From the NCBI RefSeq assembly GCF_007993735.1, contig NZ_CP042453.1, forward strand, positions 2,294,001 to 2,358,000: a DNA stretch of 64,000 nt, written 5' to 3'. Below, piece after piece: positions 7,914-16,973 of the stretch; the stretch's first letter is position 1, and each line of letters begins with the position of its first letter. The position numbers and the translations under genes were made by a program. The notes below the pieces were generated by a model, which was given only the letters and a program-made list of their open reading frames with translations, was not told the DNA's origin and searched no databases. Origin of the DNA: Arenimonas daejeonensis. Its GTDB lineage: Bacteria > Pseudomonadota > Gammaproteobacteria > Xanthomonadales > Xanthomonadaceae.

Positions 7914-9862
7914 TCAGTCGACCTTGACGGCCGGCCGGGTCGCGACGCGGTACATCCACCAGCCGACGAGGGCGAGCACGACCAGGCCGCCGATTTCGCC
8001 GACGTTGAGACCGGCCGGAAGCGCGATGGCATCCGGCTTGCCCGTCGCCACGATCGGGATCGCGATCAGGATGCCCATCAACGCCTCGCCGGTGATCAGG
8101 CCCGCGGCGAACAGCGTGCCCGGGCGATGGATGCGGTCGCGCGCCTCGTCGTCGTTCGGATCGACCTTGTGCCAGCGCTCGACCGCATACGAGATCAGGC
8201 CACCGATGAAGATCGGCACCATCAGCTCCAGCGGCAGGTAGATACCGATCGCCGCGGCCAGCACCGGCACGCGGAACCGGGCCTTGCGCGCCTTCAGGAT
8301 TTCATCCACCAGGATGATCAGCGCACCGATGCCGGCGCCGACCGCGATCGTGCCCCAGGGCAGGTCGCCGCCGAACATGCCGCGTGCCACCGAGGCCATC
8401 AGCGTGGCCTGGGGTGCCGCCAGCGAGTTGGGCTTCTCCAGCGTCGGCGCACCGATGCCGTAGGCCTCGGCCAGCAGGTTCAGCACCGGCGCCATGATCA
8501 GGGCGCAGGAGAAGGCGCCGATGCCGAGCATCAGCTGCTGCTTCCAGGGCGTGGCGCCGACGATGTAACCGGCCTTGAGGTCCTGCAGGTTGTCGCCGCC
8601 GACCGCCGCCGCGCAGCACACCACCGCACCGATCATGATCGCCGCCACCGCGCCGATTTCGGAATCGCCGCCGAGCAGGAACCACAGCACCACCGAGGCG
8701 AACAGGATGGTGGCGATGGTGATGCCCGAGACCGGGTTGTTCGACGAACCGACCAGGCCGGCCAGATAACCCGACACCGACACGAACACGAAGCCGGCGA
8801 CGATCATGATGATGGTCATCGGGATCGACACGCTCCACTGCTGCACCACCGCCTGGTAGAGCATCAGCAGCGGGATCACGAACAGCACCAGCGAGAACAG
8901 CATCCACTTCATCGGCAGGTCGCGTTCGGTTTCCTTGACCACGGTGCCCTTGGCCTGGCGCGCGGCGGCGATGCCGCTCTTGATGCCCGACAGCAGCGAG
9001 TTGCGCAGCGTGAACAGGGTCCACATGCCGCCGATCAGCATCGCGCCGACACCGGGTAGCGGATCTGGGTCGACCAGATCGCCCAGGCCGCGTCCTCGGC
9101 GCCGGCTTCGGCCAGCGACACCGAAAGCACCGGGTCGGTCGCCAGGAAGAAGGCGTGGTAGATCGGGATCGCGATGTGCCAGGAGATGATCGAGCCCGAC
9201 AGCACCACGATGCCGACGTTCAGGCCGACGATGTAGCCCACGCCCAGCAGCGCCGGCGACAGGTTGGTGCCCATGTAGCCGAGGTACTTGCCGAAGAAGC
9301 CGGCGCCGGCCGCGGTGTCCGGGATCAGGCGCAGGCCGCTCTGGGCGCCCAGCTTCACCAGCGCGCCGAGCGAAGCGGCGACACCGAGGATCTTCAGGCC
9401 CGGGCCCGGGTTGTCGCCGGCCTTGAGCACTTCGGCCGCGGCCTTGCCTTCCGGGAACGGCAGCGGCTCTTCGACGATCATCGAACGGCGCAGCGGCACC
9501 GAGAACAGCACGCCCAGCAGGCCGCCAAGACCCGCGATGGCCAGCACCCAGGAGTATTGGAAGGTCTGCCAGTGGCCGAGGATGATCAGCGCGGGGATCG
9601 TGAAGATCACACCCGCCGCGATCGACGAACCGGCCGAGGCGCCGGTCTGCACGATGTTGTTTTCCAGGATCGAACCGCCGCCCAGCAGGCGCAGCACGCC
9701 CATCGACACCACCGCGGCGGGAATGGCCGTGGCGATGGTCAGGCCGGCGAACAGGCCCAGATAGGTATTGGCGGCGGCCAGGATCACGGCCAGGATCACG
9801 GACAGCACGATGGCGCGGAAGGTCAGCTGCGGCACGGGCGCAGCGGCGGGCGTGGAATTCAT
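7914..9862 (-). CDS. OPT family oligopeptide transporter, frame broken
   Basis: Inner-membrane transporter of the OPT superfamily, about 650 residues with some 15-16 predicted membrane spans; the family imports peptides or metal-chelate peptides with protons. The start MNSTPAAAPVPQLTFRAIVL, NTYLGLFAGLTIATAIPAAV and GGSILENNIVQTGASAGSS are OPT signatures. The frame breaks at 9052-9056, where RYPGVGAMLIGGMWTL requires one more base in the CCCGG run; the second half (from MLIGGMWTLFTLRNSLLSG) continues in another frame to the stop at 7914. Reading frames extend well upstream of 9862 on this strand, but that part overlaps the YpfJ gene and is not coding. Convergent with the lytic transglycosylase. 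Confidence 0.88.
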
Positions 9863-10046
9863 TCGGGGCGGGACCGGGGTGGACAGGACGGCCGACTCTA
9901 CCCGGCCAGGCCCTGCCCCGCCAAACCCCCGGCCGCCATCGAGCCGGACTCCGGACCCGCCAGACCGGCCATCTGCTGCCCGGCCAGGTCGCCTCCAGTG
10001 CCGGTTTCGGGCAACAATCGCCCACACCCCGGCATGGAGCATGGCC

Positions 10047-10922
10047 ATGAAGTGGCGCAGTGCACGACGCAGCAGCAACGTGGAAGACCGCCGCGGCATG
10101 GGTCCGGGCGGGGGTGGCGGCATGAAACTCGGCCTGGGCGGCATCGCCATCGTAGTGGTGATCGGCCTGCTGCTGGGCAAGAACCCGATGGAGATGCTGG
10201 GCCTGCTGGCCGAAGTGCAGCAGCAGGCACCGGCCGGCACCGACCAGCCCGGCGGTGCGACCACGGCGCCCGTGGACGACGAGGCCTCGCAGTTCGTCGC
10301 CAGCATCCTCGGCGAGACCGAGGACGTATGGGGCGCGATCTTCCAGGCCAGCGGCGAACAGTACCCGCCGGCGCAGCTGGTGCTCTTCACCGGCAGCGTG
10401 AACTCGGCCTGCGGCGGCGCCACGGCCGCGGTCGGCCCGTTCTACTGCCCCGGTGACCGCAAGGTCTACATCGACCTGAGCTTCTTCCAGCAGATGCGCG
10501 ACCGCCTCGGTGGCGGCGGCGATTTCGCCGAGGCCTATGTGATCGCGCACGAAGTCGGGCACCACATCCAGACGCTCACCGGCGTGTCGGCCAAGGTGAA
10601 CCAGGTCCGCCAGCGCGGCGGCAACGTCGAAGGCGCGGAAGGCCCTCTGGTGCGCCAGGAACTGCAGGCCGACTGTTACGCCGGCCTCTGGGCCCACCAC
10701 GCGCAGCAGCGCCATGCCTGGCTGGAGCCCGGCGACCTCGAAGAAGCCCTGAACACCGCGACCGCGATCGGCGACGACACCCTGCAGCGGCAGGGACAGG
10801 GCCAGGTGGTGCCGGACTCGTTCACGCATGGCAGTGCGCAGCAGCGCGTGCGCTGGTTCCGCATCGGCTTCGAGAGTGGCGATTACAGGAAGTGCGACAC
10901 CTTTGCCGCCGTCCAGCTCTGA
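10047..10922 (+). CDS. Neutral zinc metallopeptidase, YpfJ family
   Basis: 291 residues. After a short basic N-terminus (MKWRSARRSSNVEDRRG, typical of the family) there is one membrane span (residues about 29-44, LGGIAIVVVIGLLLG), so the peptidase domain is periplasmic. The zinc-binding motif HEVGH is at residues 168-172, followed by the third ligand region QELQADCYAGLWAHHA. Conserved cysteines (NSACGG, FYCPGD, DCYAG) probably form disulfides. A second in-frame ATG six bases upstream gives MAMKWR; I chose MKWR because family members begin there. Physiological substrate unknown. A palindromic repeat follows the stop codon. Confidence 0.9.
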   Translation: MKWRSARRSSNVEDRRGMGPGGGGGMKLGLGGIAIVVVIGLLLGKNPMEMLGLLAEVQQQAPAGTDQPGGATTAPVDDEASQFVASILGETEDVWGAIFQASGEQYPPAQLVLFTGSVNSACGGATAAVGPFYCPGDRKVYIDLSFFQQMRDRLGGGGDFAEAYVIAHEVGHHIQTLTGVSAKVNQVRQRGGNVEGAEGPLVRQELQADCYAGLWAHHAQQRHAWLEPGDLEEALNTATAIGDDTLQRQGQGQVVPDSFTHGSAQQRVRWFRIGFESGDYRKCDTFAAVQL

Positions 10923-10929
10923 AGCTTGT

Positions 10930-11027
10930 CTCCCTCCCCTGCTTGCAGGGGAGGGCTGGGGAGGGGTGAGTCCTTGCTTCGAAGTTCCACCCCCTCCCAA
11001 CCTCCCCCTGCAAGCAGGGGGAGGGGC
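10930..11027. repeat. Two inverted copies of a GC-rich palindromic intergenic repeat
   Basis: Two units of about 38 bases face each other. The first (10930-10967) contains CTCCCCTGC-TT-GCAGGGGAG followed by a GGCTGGGGAGGGGTG tail; the second (10988-11027) is its near-exact reverse complement, CCTCCCCCTGC-AA-GCAGGGGGAGG preceded by CACCCCCTCCCAA. The pair lies between two convergent genes and can fold as two small hairpins or one large one. It resembles REP/BIME elements of Xanthomonadaceae and may act as a bidirectional transcript end. Confidence 0.75.
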
Positions 11028-11030
11028 TGA

Positions 11031-11928
11031 TCAGGGCTGCCCCGAGTTCCAGTCTTTGAGCAAGGCGTCCTTGTCCAGCCACATCTGGTTGATCCAGGCC
11101 TGAAACGCACGCGATAAGCGCGGTCGGATTCGTAGTCGCCGCCGGCGAGACCCTCGGGAATGGCGCGTTCGCGCACGTGCACGCGGACCACGCCGATGCG
11201 GTCGGAGAACAGATCGGCCAGGGTTGGCGGGCCGATGTCGTAATGCAGGGTGACGTCGAGCACCGACCCGATCGCCTCGCCCATCGCGCCGACCACGAAG
11301 GCCACGCCCCCGGCCTTGGGCTTGAGCAGATGCCGGAACGGCGAGGCCTGCCGGGCATGCTTGGCCGGCGTGAAGCGCGTGCCCTCGACGAAGTTCATCA
11401 CCGACACCGGGATGTGCCGGAACTTCTCGCAGGCGCGCCGGGTGGCGGCGATATCGCGGCCGGCGAGTTCGGGATGCTTGGCCAGCTCCTGGCGCGAGTA
11501 GCGCTTCATGAAGGGAAAATCCAACGCCCACCAGGCCAGCCCCAGGAACGGCACCCAGAACAGCTGGCTCTTCAGGAAAAACCGCAGCAGCGGCACGCGG
11601 CGGTTGAGCGCCTTCTGCAGCACCGGGATATCCACCCAGCTCTGGTGGTTGGCCAGCACCAGGTAGTGGCCGCCATAACGCAGGCCGTCCACCCCTTCGA
11701 TCACGAAGCGCGTGCGGGTGAAGGCATCGATCATGCGGCTGTTGAAGCCGATCCAGTTTTCCGCGATCAGCATCAACCCCGGTCCAGGTACGGACGAAGG
11801 GCGGCAAATGGCAGCAAGGCCTTGAGCAGGGCCACGACCAGCAACACCGGCACGTGCAGCACGGTGCTGGTGATCACCAGCACGGCCGCCAATGTGGCGC
11901 GCAGGCCACTGGGCAGGCGGAACAGCAT
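11031..11928 (-). CDS. Acyltransferase (1-acyl-sn-glycerol-3-phosphate acyltransferase, YihG-like), frame broken twice
   Basis: Membrane acyltransferase of the PlsC superfamily. The N-terminal membrane segment (MLFRLPSGLRATLAAVLVITSTVLHVPVLL) is followed by the catalytic NHQSWVD motif (HX4D) and the substrate-binding FVEGTRF (FPEGTR variant); the C-terminus is AWINQMWLDKDALLKDWNSG. Two single-base losses split it: one in the G run at 11772-11776 (YLDRG then LMLIAENW) and one near 11100 (YRVRF then QAWINQ). After repair about 298 residues, matching YihG/YihP proteins of gammaproteobacteria. The start codon lies one base after the stop of the DCC gene, so it is the third gene of the GbsR-type operon. 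Confidence 0.82.
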
Positions 11929-11929
11929 G

Positions 11930-12403
11930 TCAGGGATCGACACCGGGCAGATGGCACAGCCCCGATGCGCACCCGGCAGAGCGGCGCTGCGCCCGCTTGG
12001 CGGCGCGGCGCACCATCGCACCGTACAGACGGTTCAGGCGCAGGCGCGACAAGGGCTGCCGGAAACGGGCGACCCACGGATACAGCCGATCCCAGATCGG
12101 TCGCAGGCGCGGGTGGCCCCAGACACTCGCGATGCCGTAAAGACCCGCCGCCCGGTAGGCCAGTTCGAATACCTCTACCCCGCGGTACCAGCGCCCCTGC
12201 GCATCGCGGGCGTGGATCAGGCGCATCAGCGCTTCAGCGTCGAGCCCCGCCGCCGCGGTGTCCGGGTCCTGGAACCGGGGCGTCGACGCGTCCACCAGGC
12301 GCAGCCGCTGCCGATGGTCGTGGCTGGTCAGGGCGTGCATTTCCTCCCGGCACAGCGGGCAGGACGCGTCGTAATAGATCACCAGCGGCCAAGCGGCATT
12401 CAC
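11930..12403 (-). CDS. DCC family thiol-disulfide oxidoreductase-like protein (DUF393)
   Basis: 157 residues. The N-terminus IYYDASCPLCREEM (residues about 9-22) is the DxxCPxC signature that names the DCC family, a thioredoxin-like group; the later AEALMRLIHARDAQGRWYRG segment is also typical. There is no signal peptide, so the protein is probably cytosolic, and no redox partner has been defined for the family. The start overlaps the stop of the upstream regulator by four bases (ATGA), and the acyltransferase follows one base after the stop, so the three genes are translationally coupled. Confidence 0.88.
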   Translation of the reverse strand: MNAAWPLVIYYDASCPLCREEMHALTSHDHRQRLRLVDASTPRFQDPDTAAAGLDAEALMRLIHARDAQGRWYRGVEVFELAYRAAGLYGIASVWGHPRLRPIWDRLYPWVARFRQPLSRLRLNRLYGAMVRRAAKRAQRRSAGCASGLCHLPGVDP

Positions 12404-12964
12404 TTCCTGTTGTCTCCATCGCGCAGCAGTTTCTGGATTTTACTGCCTAGTTTCATCACCTTCATCAAGGTGGCCGGTTCCAGACGCAGCATTTCCTCGC
12501 CCCAGGACGAGAGCGCGGTCGTCAGCGCCAGGGTGTCCTGGATGCGTTGCCGGGCGCCGGCGTCCTCGGCGGCGAAGGCAGGGTCGGCGCGCAGTTCGGC
12601 CAGCATCGCCACGGTGGGGTCGAATTCGCGCGCCTTGCGTTCGCGCACGACGGTGCGGAACAGTTCCCAGACATCCTTCGAGGTCTCGAAGTGGTCGCGG
12701 CGCTCACCCATCAGGTGCGCCACCCGTACCAGCTTGAGGTTCATCAGCTCGCGCAGGCTGTTGCTGACGTTGGATCGCGCGACCGCCAGGGTGGCGGCGA
12801 TCTCCTCGGCATCCATCGGCCGGCCCGACAGGAACAGCAGCGCATGCACCTGCGCCACTGTTCGGTTGACGCCCCAGCGCGAGCCCATCTCGCCCCAGTG
12901 CAGGACAAAACGACGGCTGAGCGGGCTCAGCGGATCGACGGCATACGGGGATTGCTTCGCTCAT
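12400..12964 (-). CDS. GbsR/MarR family transcriptional regulator, frame broken near 5' end
   Basis: Winged-helix repressor of the GbsR group, about 188 residues. After the conserved FVLHWGEMGSRWGVNRTVAQVHALLF comes the helix-turn-helix (MDAEEIAATLAVARSNVSNSLREL) and a wing (KLVRVAHLMGERRDHFETSKD). The frame breaks in the G run at 12947-12950: removing one base gives MSEAIPYAVDPLSPLSRRFVLHW, a normal GbsR beginning, whereas the uncorrected start codon yields nothing family-like. The regulator is first in an operon with the DCC protein and an acyltransferase, and divergent from an oxidoreductase gene with a palindrome between them. Autoregulation is therefore likely. The ligand is unknown. Confidence 0.85.
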
Positions 12965-13019
12965 CTCGGGGTTCCTGGCCTGTTGTCCGGGCTTGCAAAC
13001 AGACTAGTTCCGACATACA

Positions 13020-13037
13020 TTTCTGTCAAGACAGAAA
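13020..13037. promoter_or_regulatory. Perfect palindrome, probable operator of the GbsR-type regulator
   Basis: TTTCTGTCAAGACAGAAA is an 8-base inverted repeat around AA, placed in the 99-base divergent gap 27 bases before the oxidoreductase start and 56 bases before the regulator start. A further related half site, CTGTCAAAA, follows at 13041-13049. Winged-helix MarR/GbsR proteins bind such palindromes as dimers. The AT-rich makeup stands out from the surrounding DNA. Binding by this regulator is inference. Confidence 0.65.
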
Positions 13038-13063
13038 TTACTGTCAAAATTAGGGGAACAAAC

Positions 13064-14023
13064 ATGGATGGAACCCCGCTGCCACGCACGACGGTGCTTG
13101 TTCTCGGTGGCGCCGGTTTCATCGGCCGTCACGCCGTGGCCGCGCTGCTGGCCGAAGGCCTGGATGCGCACATCGGCAGCCGCCATCCCGGCCGGATCGA
13201 CCAGCGGTTGCCCGATCAAGCTCGCGCCTGCCCACGCCACCAGACCCGCTTCGAAGAACTGCTGAGCCCCGAGGCCTGGCTTGCCAGGCTGGAGGGCATT
13301 GATGTCGTGATCAATTGCGTCGGCATCCTGCGCCAGCGCGGCCGCGAGACCTATGACCGCGTCCACCACCTCGCGCCCGCCGCACTCGCCGAAGCCTGCC
13401 GCCGCAGCGGCCGGCGCCTGGTGCACGTGTCGGCGCTCGGCCTCGAGCGGCCAGCCCGCAGCCGCTTCCTGCGCTCGAAACGCGATGGCGAAGCCGCCCT
13501 GCGCGCGAGCGGCGCCGATTGCTGCATCGTCCGCCCCTCGTTGCTGGACGCCGAAAAAGGCGGCTATGGCGCTCTTTGGCTGCGCCGCGTCGCCCGCTGG
13601 CCGGTGCACGTGTTGCCAGCCGATGCCACGGGACGCATCGCCGCACTGGATGTGCGCGACCTGGGCGAAGCGCTGGCCAAACTGGCGCTCCGCCCTGCCC
13701 TTGCCACCCGGGAGGGGCCCGCCGAGTTCGACCTCGGCGGCAACCACGCCATGCCCCTGTGCGACTATCTCGCGTCGCTACGCCGGATGCATGACCACCG
13801 CCCGGCACTGGTGCTTCCTGTTCCCGGCTGGCTGGCCCGCCTGGGCAGCCATGCCTGCGACCTGCTGCATGTCACCCCCTTTTCCTTCGGCCACTGGGAG
13901 TTGCTGCGGCGGGACAACTGTCCGCGGCACAATCACCTGCCTGCCCTGTTGGGACGGACACCGCGTCCCGTCGGTGCCAGCCCGCGCCCGTCAGGCGCCT
14001 CGCAACCCGCGCCCGCCCGTTGA
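13064..14023 (+). CDS. NAD(P)-binding SDR-like oxidoreductase (NDUFA9/atypical SDR type)
   Basis: 319 residues. The nucleotide-binding motif VLVLGGAGFIGRHAVAAL (residues about 10-27) is that of extended or atypical SDRs; DVVINCVGILRQRG and LVHVSALGLERPARSRFLRSK hold the later conserved regions, the SALG-S-K pattern replacing the usual Tyr-x3-Lys. This resembles the NDUFA9-like/YbjT group, many of which bind NAD(P) without clear catalysis. The C-terminal tail after residue 295 is proline/arginine-rich and probably disordered. The ATG follows GGGGAAC and lies just downstream of the 13020 palindrome, so it is likely controlled by the divergent regulator. Confidence 0.82.
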   Translation: MDGTPLPRTTVLVLGGAGFIGRHAVAALLAEGLDAHIGSRHPGRIDQRLPDQARACPRHQTRFEELLSPEAWLARLEGIDVVINCVGILRQRGRETYDRVHHLAPAALAEACRRSGRRLVHVSALGLERPARSRFLRSKRDGEAALRASGADCCIVRPSLLDAEKGGYGALWLRRVARWPVHVLPADATGRIAALDVRDLGEALAKLALRPALATREGPAEFDLGGNHAMPLCDYLASLRRMHDHRPALVLPVPGWLARLGSHACDLLHVTPFSFGHWELLRRDNCPRHNHLPALLGRTPRPVGASPRPSGASQPAPAR

Positions 14024-14031
14024 ACCGGATC

Positions 14032-14050
14032 CCGGCGCTGCCTGCGCCGG
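14032..14050. terminator. Hairpin between convergent genes, terminator-like without T run
   Basis: CCGGCGC (14032-14038) pairs perfectly with GCGCCGG (14044-14050) around a TGCCT loop, nine bases after the oxidoreductase stop. There is no U tract, so it may serve as transcript-end protection rather than a classical intrinsic terminator. The remaining 90 bases up to the POT transporter stop show nothing else. Confidence 0.3.
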
Positions 14051-14141
14051 ACGGTCGGTGCTGGCCAGGGCCTGGTACGGAAAACCCACCAGGCCGGGGT
14101 GACGCCGGCGGGCCAGCCCTCGGGCCGACCCGCCGTCCGCG

Positions 14142-15770
14142 TCACGCCGTGCGGTAGTAGTCCATCACCTTGTAGCGGCGCGCGTAGGCCGCGAAGGCGA
14201 TCGCCGCCACGAAGGCGAAGCCCGCGAAGAAGAACATCAGGAAGGCGTTCTCCGTCCAGCCCTGGGCAGTGATCCAGGCGATCACGCCCGGGTCGCGCAC
14301 GGTCGCATTGGTCAGCAGCACCCACAGGCCACCGAAGGTGCTGGTCAGGTACCAGAAGGCCATGATCACGCCCTTCATCGCCATCGGCGCCTGGCTGTAG
14401 GCGAACTCCAGCGCGGTCGCGGAAACCAGGACTTCGCCGAAGGTCAGCAGCAGGTAGGGCAGAGTCTGCCAGGCCAGGGACACCTGGGCGCCGTCGTCGA
14501 GCCGCAGCTGCAGCATGCCGGCGATCACCCAGGACAGTGCTGCGATCGCGATGCCCCAGCCCATGCGCTTGAGCGCGGTGACCCGGAAGCCCATGCGCGT
14601 CAGCATCGGGTAAAGCACGATGTTGTTGAACGGGATCAGCAGCATGACCATCAGCGGGTTCAGCGCCTGCATCTGGGTGGCGTCCTTCACCAGCCAGCTC
14701 GGCCACCACCACAGCTCGTGCGGGATCATCATGGCCTTGCCCTGGATCACCCAGGTCGAGGCCTTCTGGTCGAACAGTGACCAGAACGGCGTCACCAGCG
14801 CGAACACGATCAGCACGCGCAGCACGGCGCGTACACCATCGATCGCGAGGTCCGGATGTTGGCCGCGCGCCCGCTCCAGCTGCGCCGAGGCGCCGAAGCC
14901 GACGCCGGCGATGACCACGCCCAGCGCGAGGCAGGCCGTGATCACGAAGCCCCATGCCTCCGGCCACAGCGCGACGCCGGCGAACTTCAGCGCCCACAGC
15001 GCCAGCATGGCCACCGCGATGAATACGCTGCCGCCGGCGATCAGCGTGCCGACGCCGTAGCCGTTGCCCAGCAGCGCGGTGCGCACGACCTTGAGGAAGG
15101 AATCAGGATCCGTGCCGTGCGACGGCGGCACGTTGACGTATTTGCGGCGCCCGGCCCAGAAGATGACCGTGGCGATGAACATCAGGATGCCGGGAATGCC
15201 GAAGGCCCAGGCCGGACCCCAGCTGCGCAGCACCAGCGGCATCAGCAGCGAGGCGAAGAACGAGCCGAAGTTGATGATCCAGTAGAAGGCGTCGAAGACG
15301 ATCTTGGCCTTGTGCTTGTTGCTCTGGTCGAACTGGTCGCCGCAGAAGGTGACCACCAACGGCTTGATGCCGCCGGAGCCGAGTGCGATCAGGAACAGGC
15401 CGGTGTAGAAGCCGGTGGCGTTTGATTCGAACATCGCCAGGCAGGCATGGCCGGCGCAGTAGATCAGCGAGAACCACAACACCGTGTTGTACTTGCCGAA
15501 ATACCGGTCCGACAGCCATCCACCGAGCAGCGGGAAGAAGTACACGCCGATCACGAAGCTGTGGAACAGGTCCTTGGCCGCACCCTCGCGCGAAGCCTGG
15601 TCCGGCAGATAGGCCAGCAGCATCGAGCTGATCAGGAACGGCACCAGGATGTTGCGCATGCCGTAGAAGCTGAAGCGCTCGCAGGCCTCGTTGCCGATGA
15701 TGTAGGGGATCTGGCGCGGAAGCGGCGCGTTGGGGTCGGCGGCGGCCGTCTGGGTCGCGGCTGGGGTCAT
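14142..15770 (-). CDS. POT/PTR family peptide MFS transporter
   Basis: 542 residues, about 14 membrane spans. The E-x-x-E-R-F-type motif appears as NEACERFSFYGMRNILVPFL (residues about 28-47), followed by the PTR signature DRYFGKYNTVLW and IALGSGGIKPLVVTFCGDQF. These proton-driven symporters import di- and tripeptides. The chosen ATG gives MTPAATQTAAADPNAPLPRQIPYI; the frame continues upstream but without family similarity. Several loops are longer than in DtpA, as is common for Xanthomonadaceae homologues. Unbroken frame. Confidence 0.92.
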   Translation of the reverse strand: MTPAATQTAAADPNAPLPRQIPYIIGNEACERFSFYGMRNILVPFLISSMLLAYLPDQASREGAAKDLFHSFVIGVYFFPLLGGWLSDRYFGKYNTVLWFSLIYCAGHACLAMFESNATGFYTGLFLIALGSGGIKPLVVTFCGDQFDQSNKHKAKIVFDAFYWIINFGSFFASLLMPLVLRSWGPAWAFGIPGILMFIATVIFWAGRRKYVNVPPSHGTDPDSFLKVVRTALLGNGYGVGTLIAGGSVFIAVAMLALWALKFAGVALWPEAWGFVITACLALGVVIAGVGFGASAQLERARGQHPDLAIDGVRAVLRVLIVFALVTPFWSLFDQKASTWVIQGKAMMIPHELWWWPSWLVKDATQMQALNPLMVMLLIPFNNIVLYPMLTRMGFRVTALKRMGWGIAIAALSWVIAGMLQLRLDDGAQVSLAWQTLPYLLLTFGEVLVSATALEFAYSQAPMAMKGVIMAFWYLTSTFGGLWVLLTNATVRDPGVIAWITAQGWTENAFLMFFFAGFAFVAAIAFAAYARRYKVMDYYRTA

Positions 15771-15848
15771 CAGGGGTCCTTCGGGGAAGCGGGGTCCGGG
15801 GGCATTGTCCACAGATCGCGGGCCAGGCCCAAATCCAGCCACCAGACC

Positions 15849-16436
15849 CTAGAGCACCGAGCCCTGGCGCACGCCGTGGTCGGTGCGGCGGTCGTAGGCC
15901 TGGTCGCGCTGCCGGTAGCGCACTTCGGCCTTGAAACGCTCACGCTGGGCCGCGCGGTGCAGGGCCAGGCAGTCCTGCCCCGGCTCAGCAAGCTCCAGCA
16001 GTCGGCGGTGCAGGCCGTGGGCCGCCCATAGCGCGTTGTCGCGATGTCCTTCCTCGTGCCGCGTCAGGGCTTCAAGCATGGTGTCCCAACGTTTTCCAAG
16101 ACCCACCGGGCGTCGCCCTTCCGGCCGCCAGCGTGGCAGGTGGATGGTCACCTCCAGTGTCAGCTCCACGGCGCGGAGCTGGCAGCCAGCCGGTAGCGGC
16201 AGTAGTTCGTAGCGCACTTCCAGGCGTTGCGTGGTGCGGCCGACGGGTTCGGCACCGGTGCCCATTTCACGCCGTCGCTCCTCAAGCTGCGTGCGGAGCG
16301 CATAAAGGGTGCGCGCATCGAGGTCGTAGTACTTGCGGTGCTCGATGTATACGAAACCGGGCAGCCCCTGCTCAACGGACTCCGTGGCCGGCGGCACCGC
16401 GGGCAGCAACGCCAGCACCAGCATCCATGACTGCAT
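15849..16436 (-). CDS. DUF922 domain zinc-dependent protease-like protein, exported
   Basis: 195 residues. A hydrophobic N-terminus (MQSWMLVLALLPAVPPA) acts as signal peptide. The DUF922 domain contains a predicted zinc motif HEEGH at residues 127-131, with Glu as base and a following HRRLLELAEP helix; the family is classed as putative secreted metalloproteases. The motif lies in a helix preceded by RWDTMLEALTR, as expected. It is divergent from the secreted RNase gene at 16557, with a 120-base gap. Proteolysis has not been shown for most members, so the activity is inferred. Confidence 0.8.
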   Translation of the reverse strand: MQSWMLVLALLPAVPPATESVEQGLPGFVYIEHRKYYDLDARTLYALRTQLEERRREMGTGAEPVGRTTQRLEVRYELLPLPAGCQLRAVELTLEVTIHLPRWRPEGRRPVGLGKRWDTMLEALTRHEEGHRDNALWAAHGLHRRLLELAEPGQDCLALHRAAQRERFKAEVRYRQRDQAYDRRTDHGVRQGSVL

Positions 16437-16556
16437 CCCGCCCGCTCCCTGCGCCTTCGCGACCCCGAGCTTGCCGGCCCGGCAACGCATGCACAACCCC
16501 TGGCCCCTCACGCCGGGCTTGTTAGACTCGGGCCGTCCACGCTCATCCATGCAGGC

Positions 16557-16973
16557 ATGCAGAAGTTTCGGCCGGTCCTTGTGTTGCTGGTGGTGCTGGT
16601 ACTGGCCTGGTCCTGGCTGGGCGGCGTGCCTGCGCCGGAATCCGCACCCGCACAAGATGCTGGCGTGGTGTCGCAGGCGCCGGCACCGCGATCCGCATTG
16701 CCGGATTTCCTGCCGCCGGAAGCCAGTGACACGCTGGTGCTGATCGCACGCGGCGGTCCGTTCCCGCATCGCCAGGACGGCAGCGTGTTCCAGAACCGCG
16801 AGCGCCGGCTGCCGCAACGCGCGCGCGGCCATTACCGCGAATACACCGTGCGCACGCCCGGCCTGGGCCATCGCGGCCCGCGCCGCATCGTCACCGGCGG
16901 CGATCCGCCGGCCGAATACTGGTACACCGACGACCATTACCAGAGCTTCCGGCGCTTCGAGGTGCCCCGATGA
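16557..16973 (+). CDS. Secreted guanyl-specific ribonuclease, barnase family
   Basis: 138 residues. A strong N-terminal hydrophobic segment (residues 8-22) exports or anchors the enzyme; a Pro/Ala-rich linker leads to the barnase fold from about residue 60. Catalytic residues align with barnase: Glu95 in YREYTV (Glu73), Arg110 in PRRIVTGG (Arg83) and His127 in TDDHYQSFRRFE (His102). FPHRQDGSVFQNRERRLP is the conserved guanine-binding region. It cleaves single-stranded RNA after G. The stop overlaps the start of the barstar gene by four bases, ensuring that the inhibitor is made along with it. Barnases can serve extracellular RNA degradation or killing of competitors. Confidence 0.92.
   Translation: MQKFRPVLVLLVVLVLAWSWLGGVPAPESAPAQDAGVVSQAPAPRSALPDFLPPEASDTLVLIARGGPFPHRQDGSVFQNRERRLPQRARGHYREYTVRTPGLGHRGPRRIVTGGDPPAEYWYTDDHYQSFRRFEVPR

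Noticed and set aside
9863-11000. Upstream extension of the OPT transporter frame across the YpfJ gene
   Set aside because: The extension is Arg/His-rich with no membrane pattern, and overlaps a well conserved metallopeptidase on the other strand; the OPT family start is at 9862.
11700-11780. Programmed frameshifting in the acyltransferase and other split genes
   Set aside because: The sites are plain G/C runs without slippery heptamers or stimulatory structures, and similar breaks occur throughout the window in unrelated genes, which fits consensus error better.
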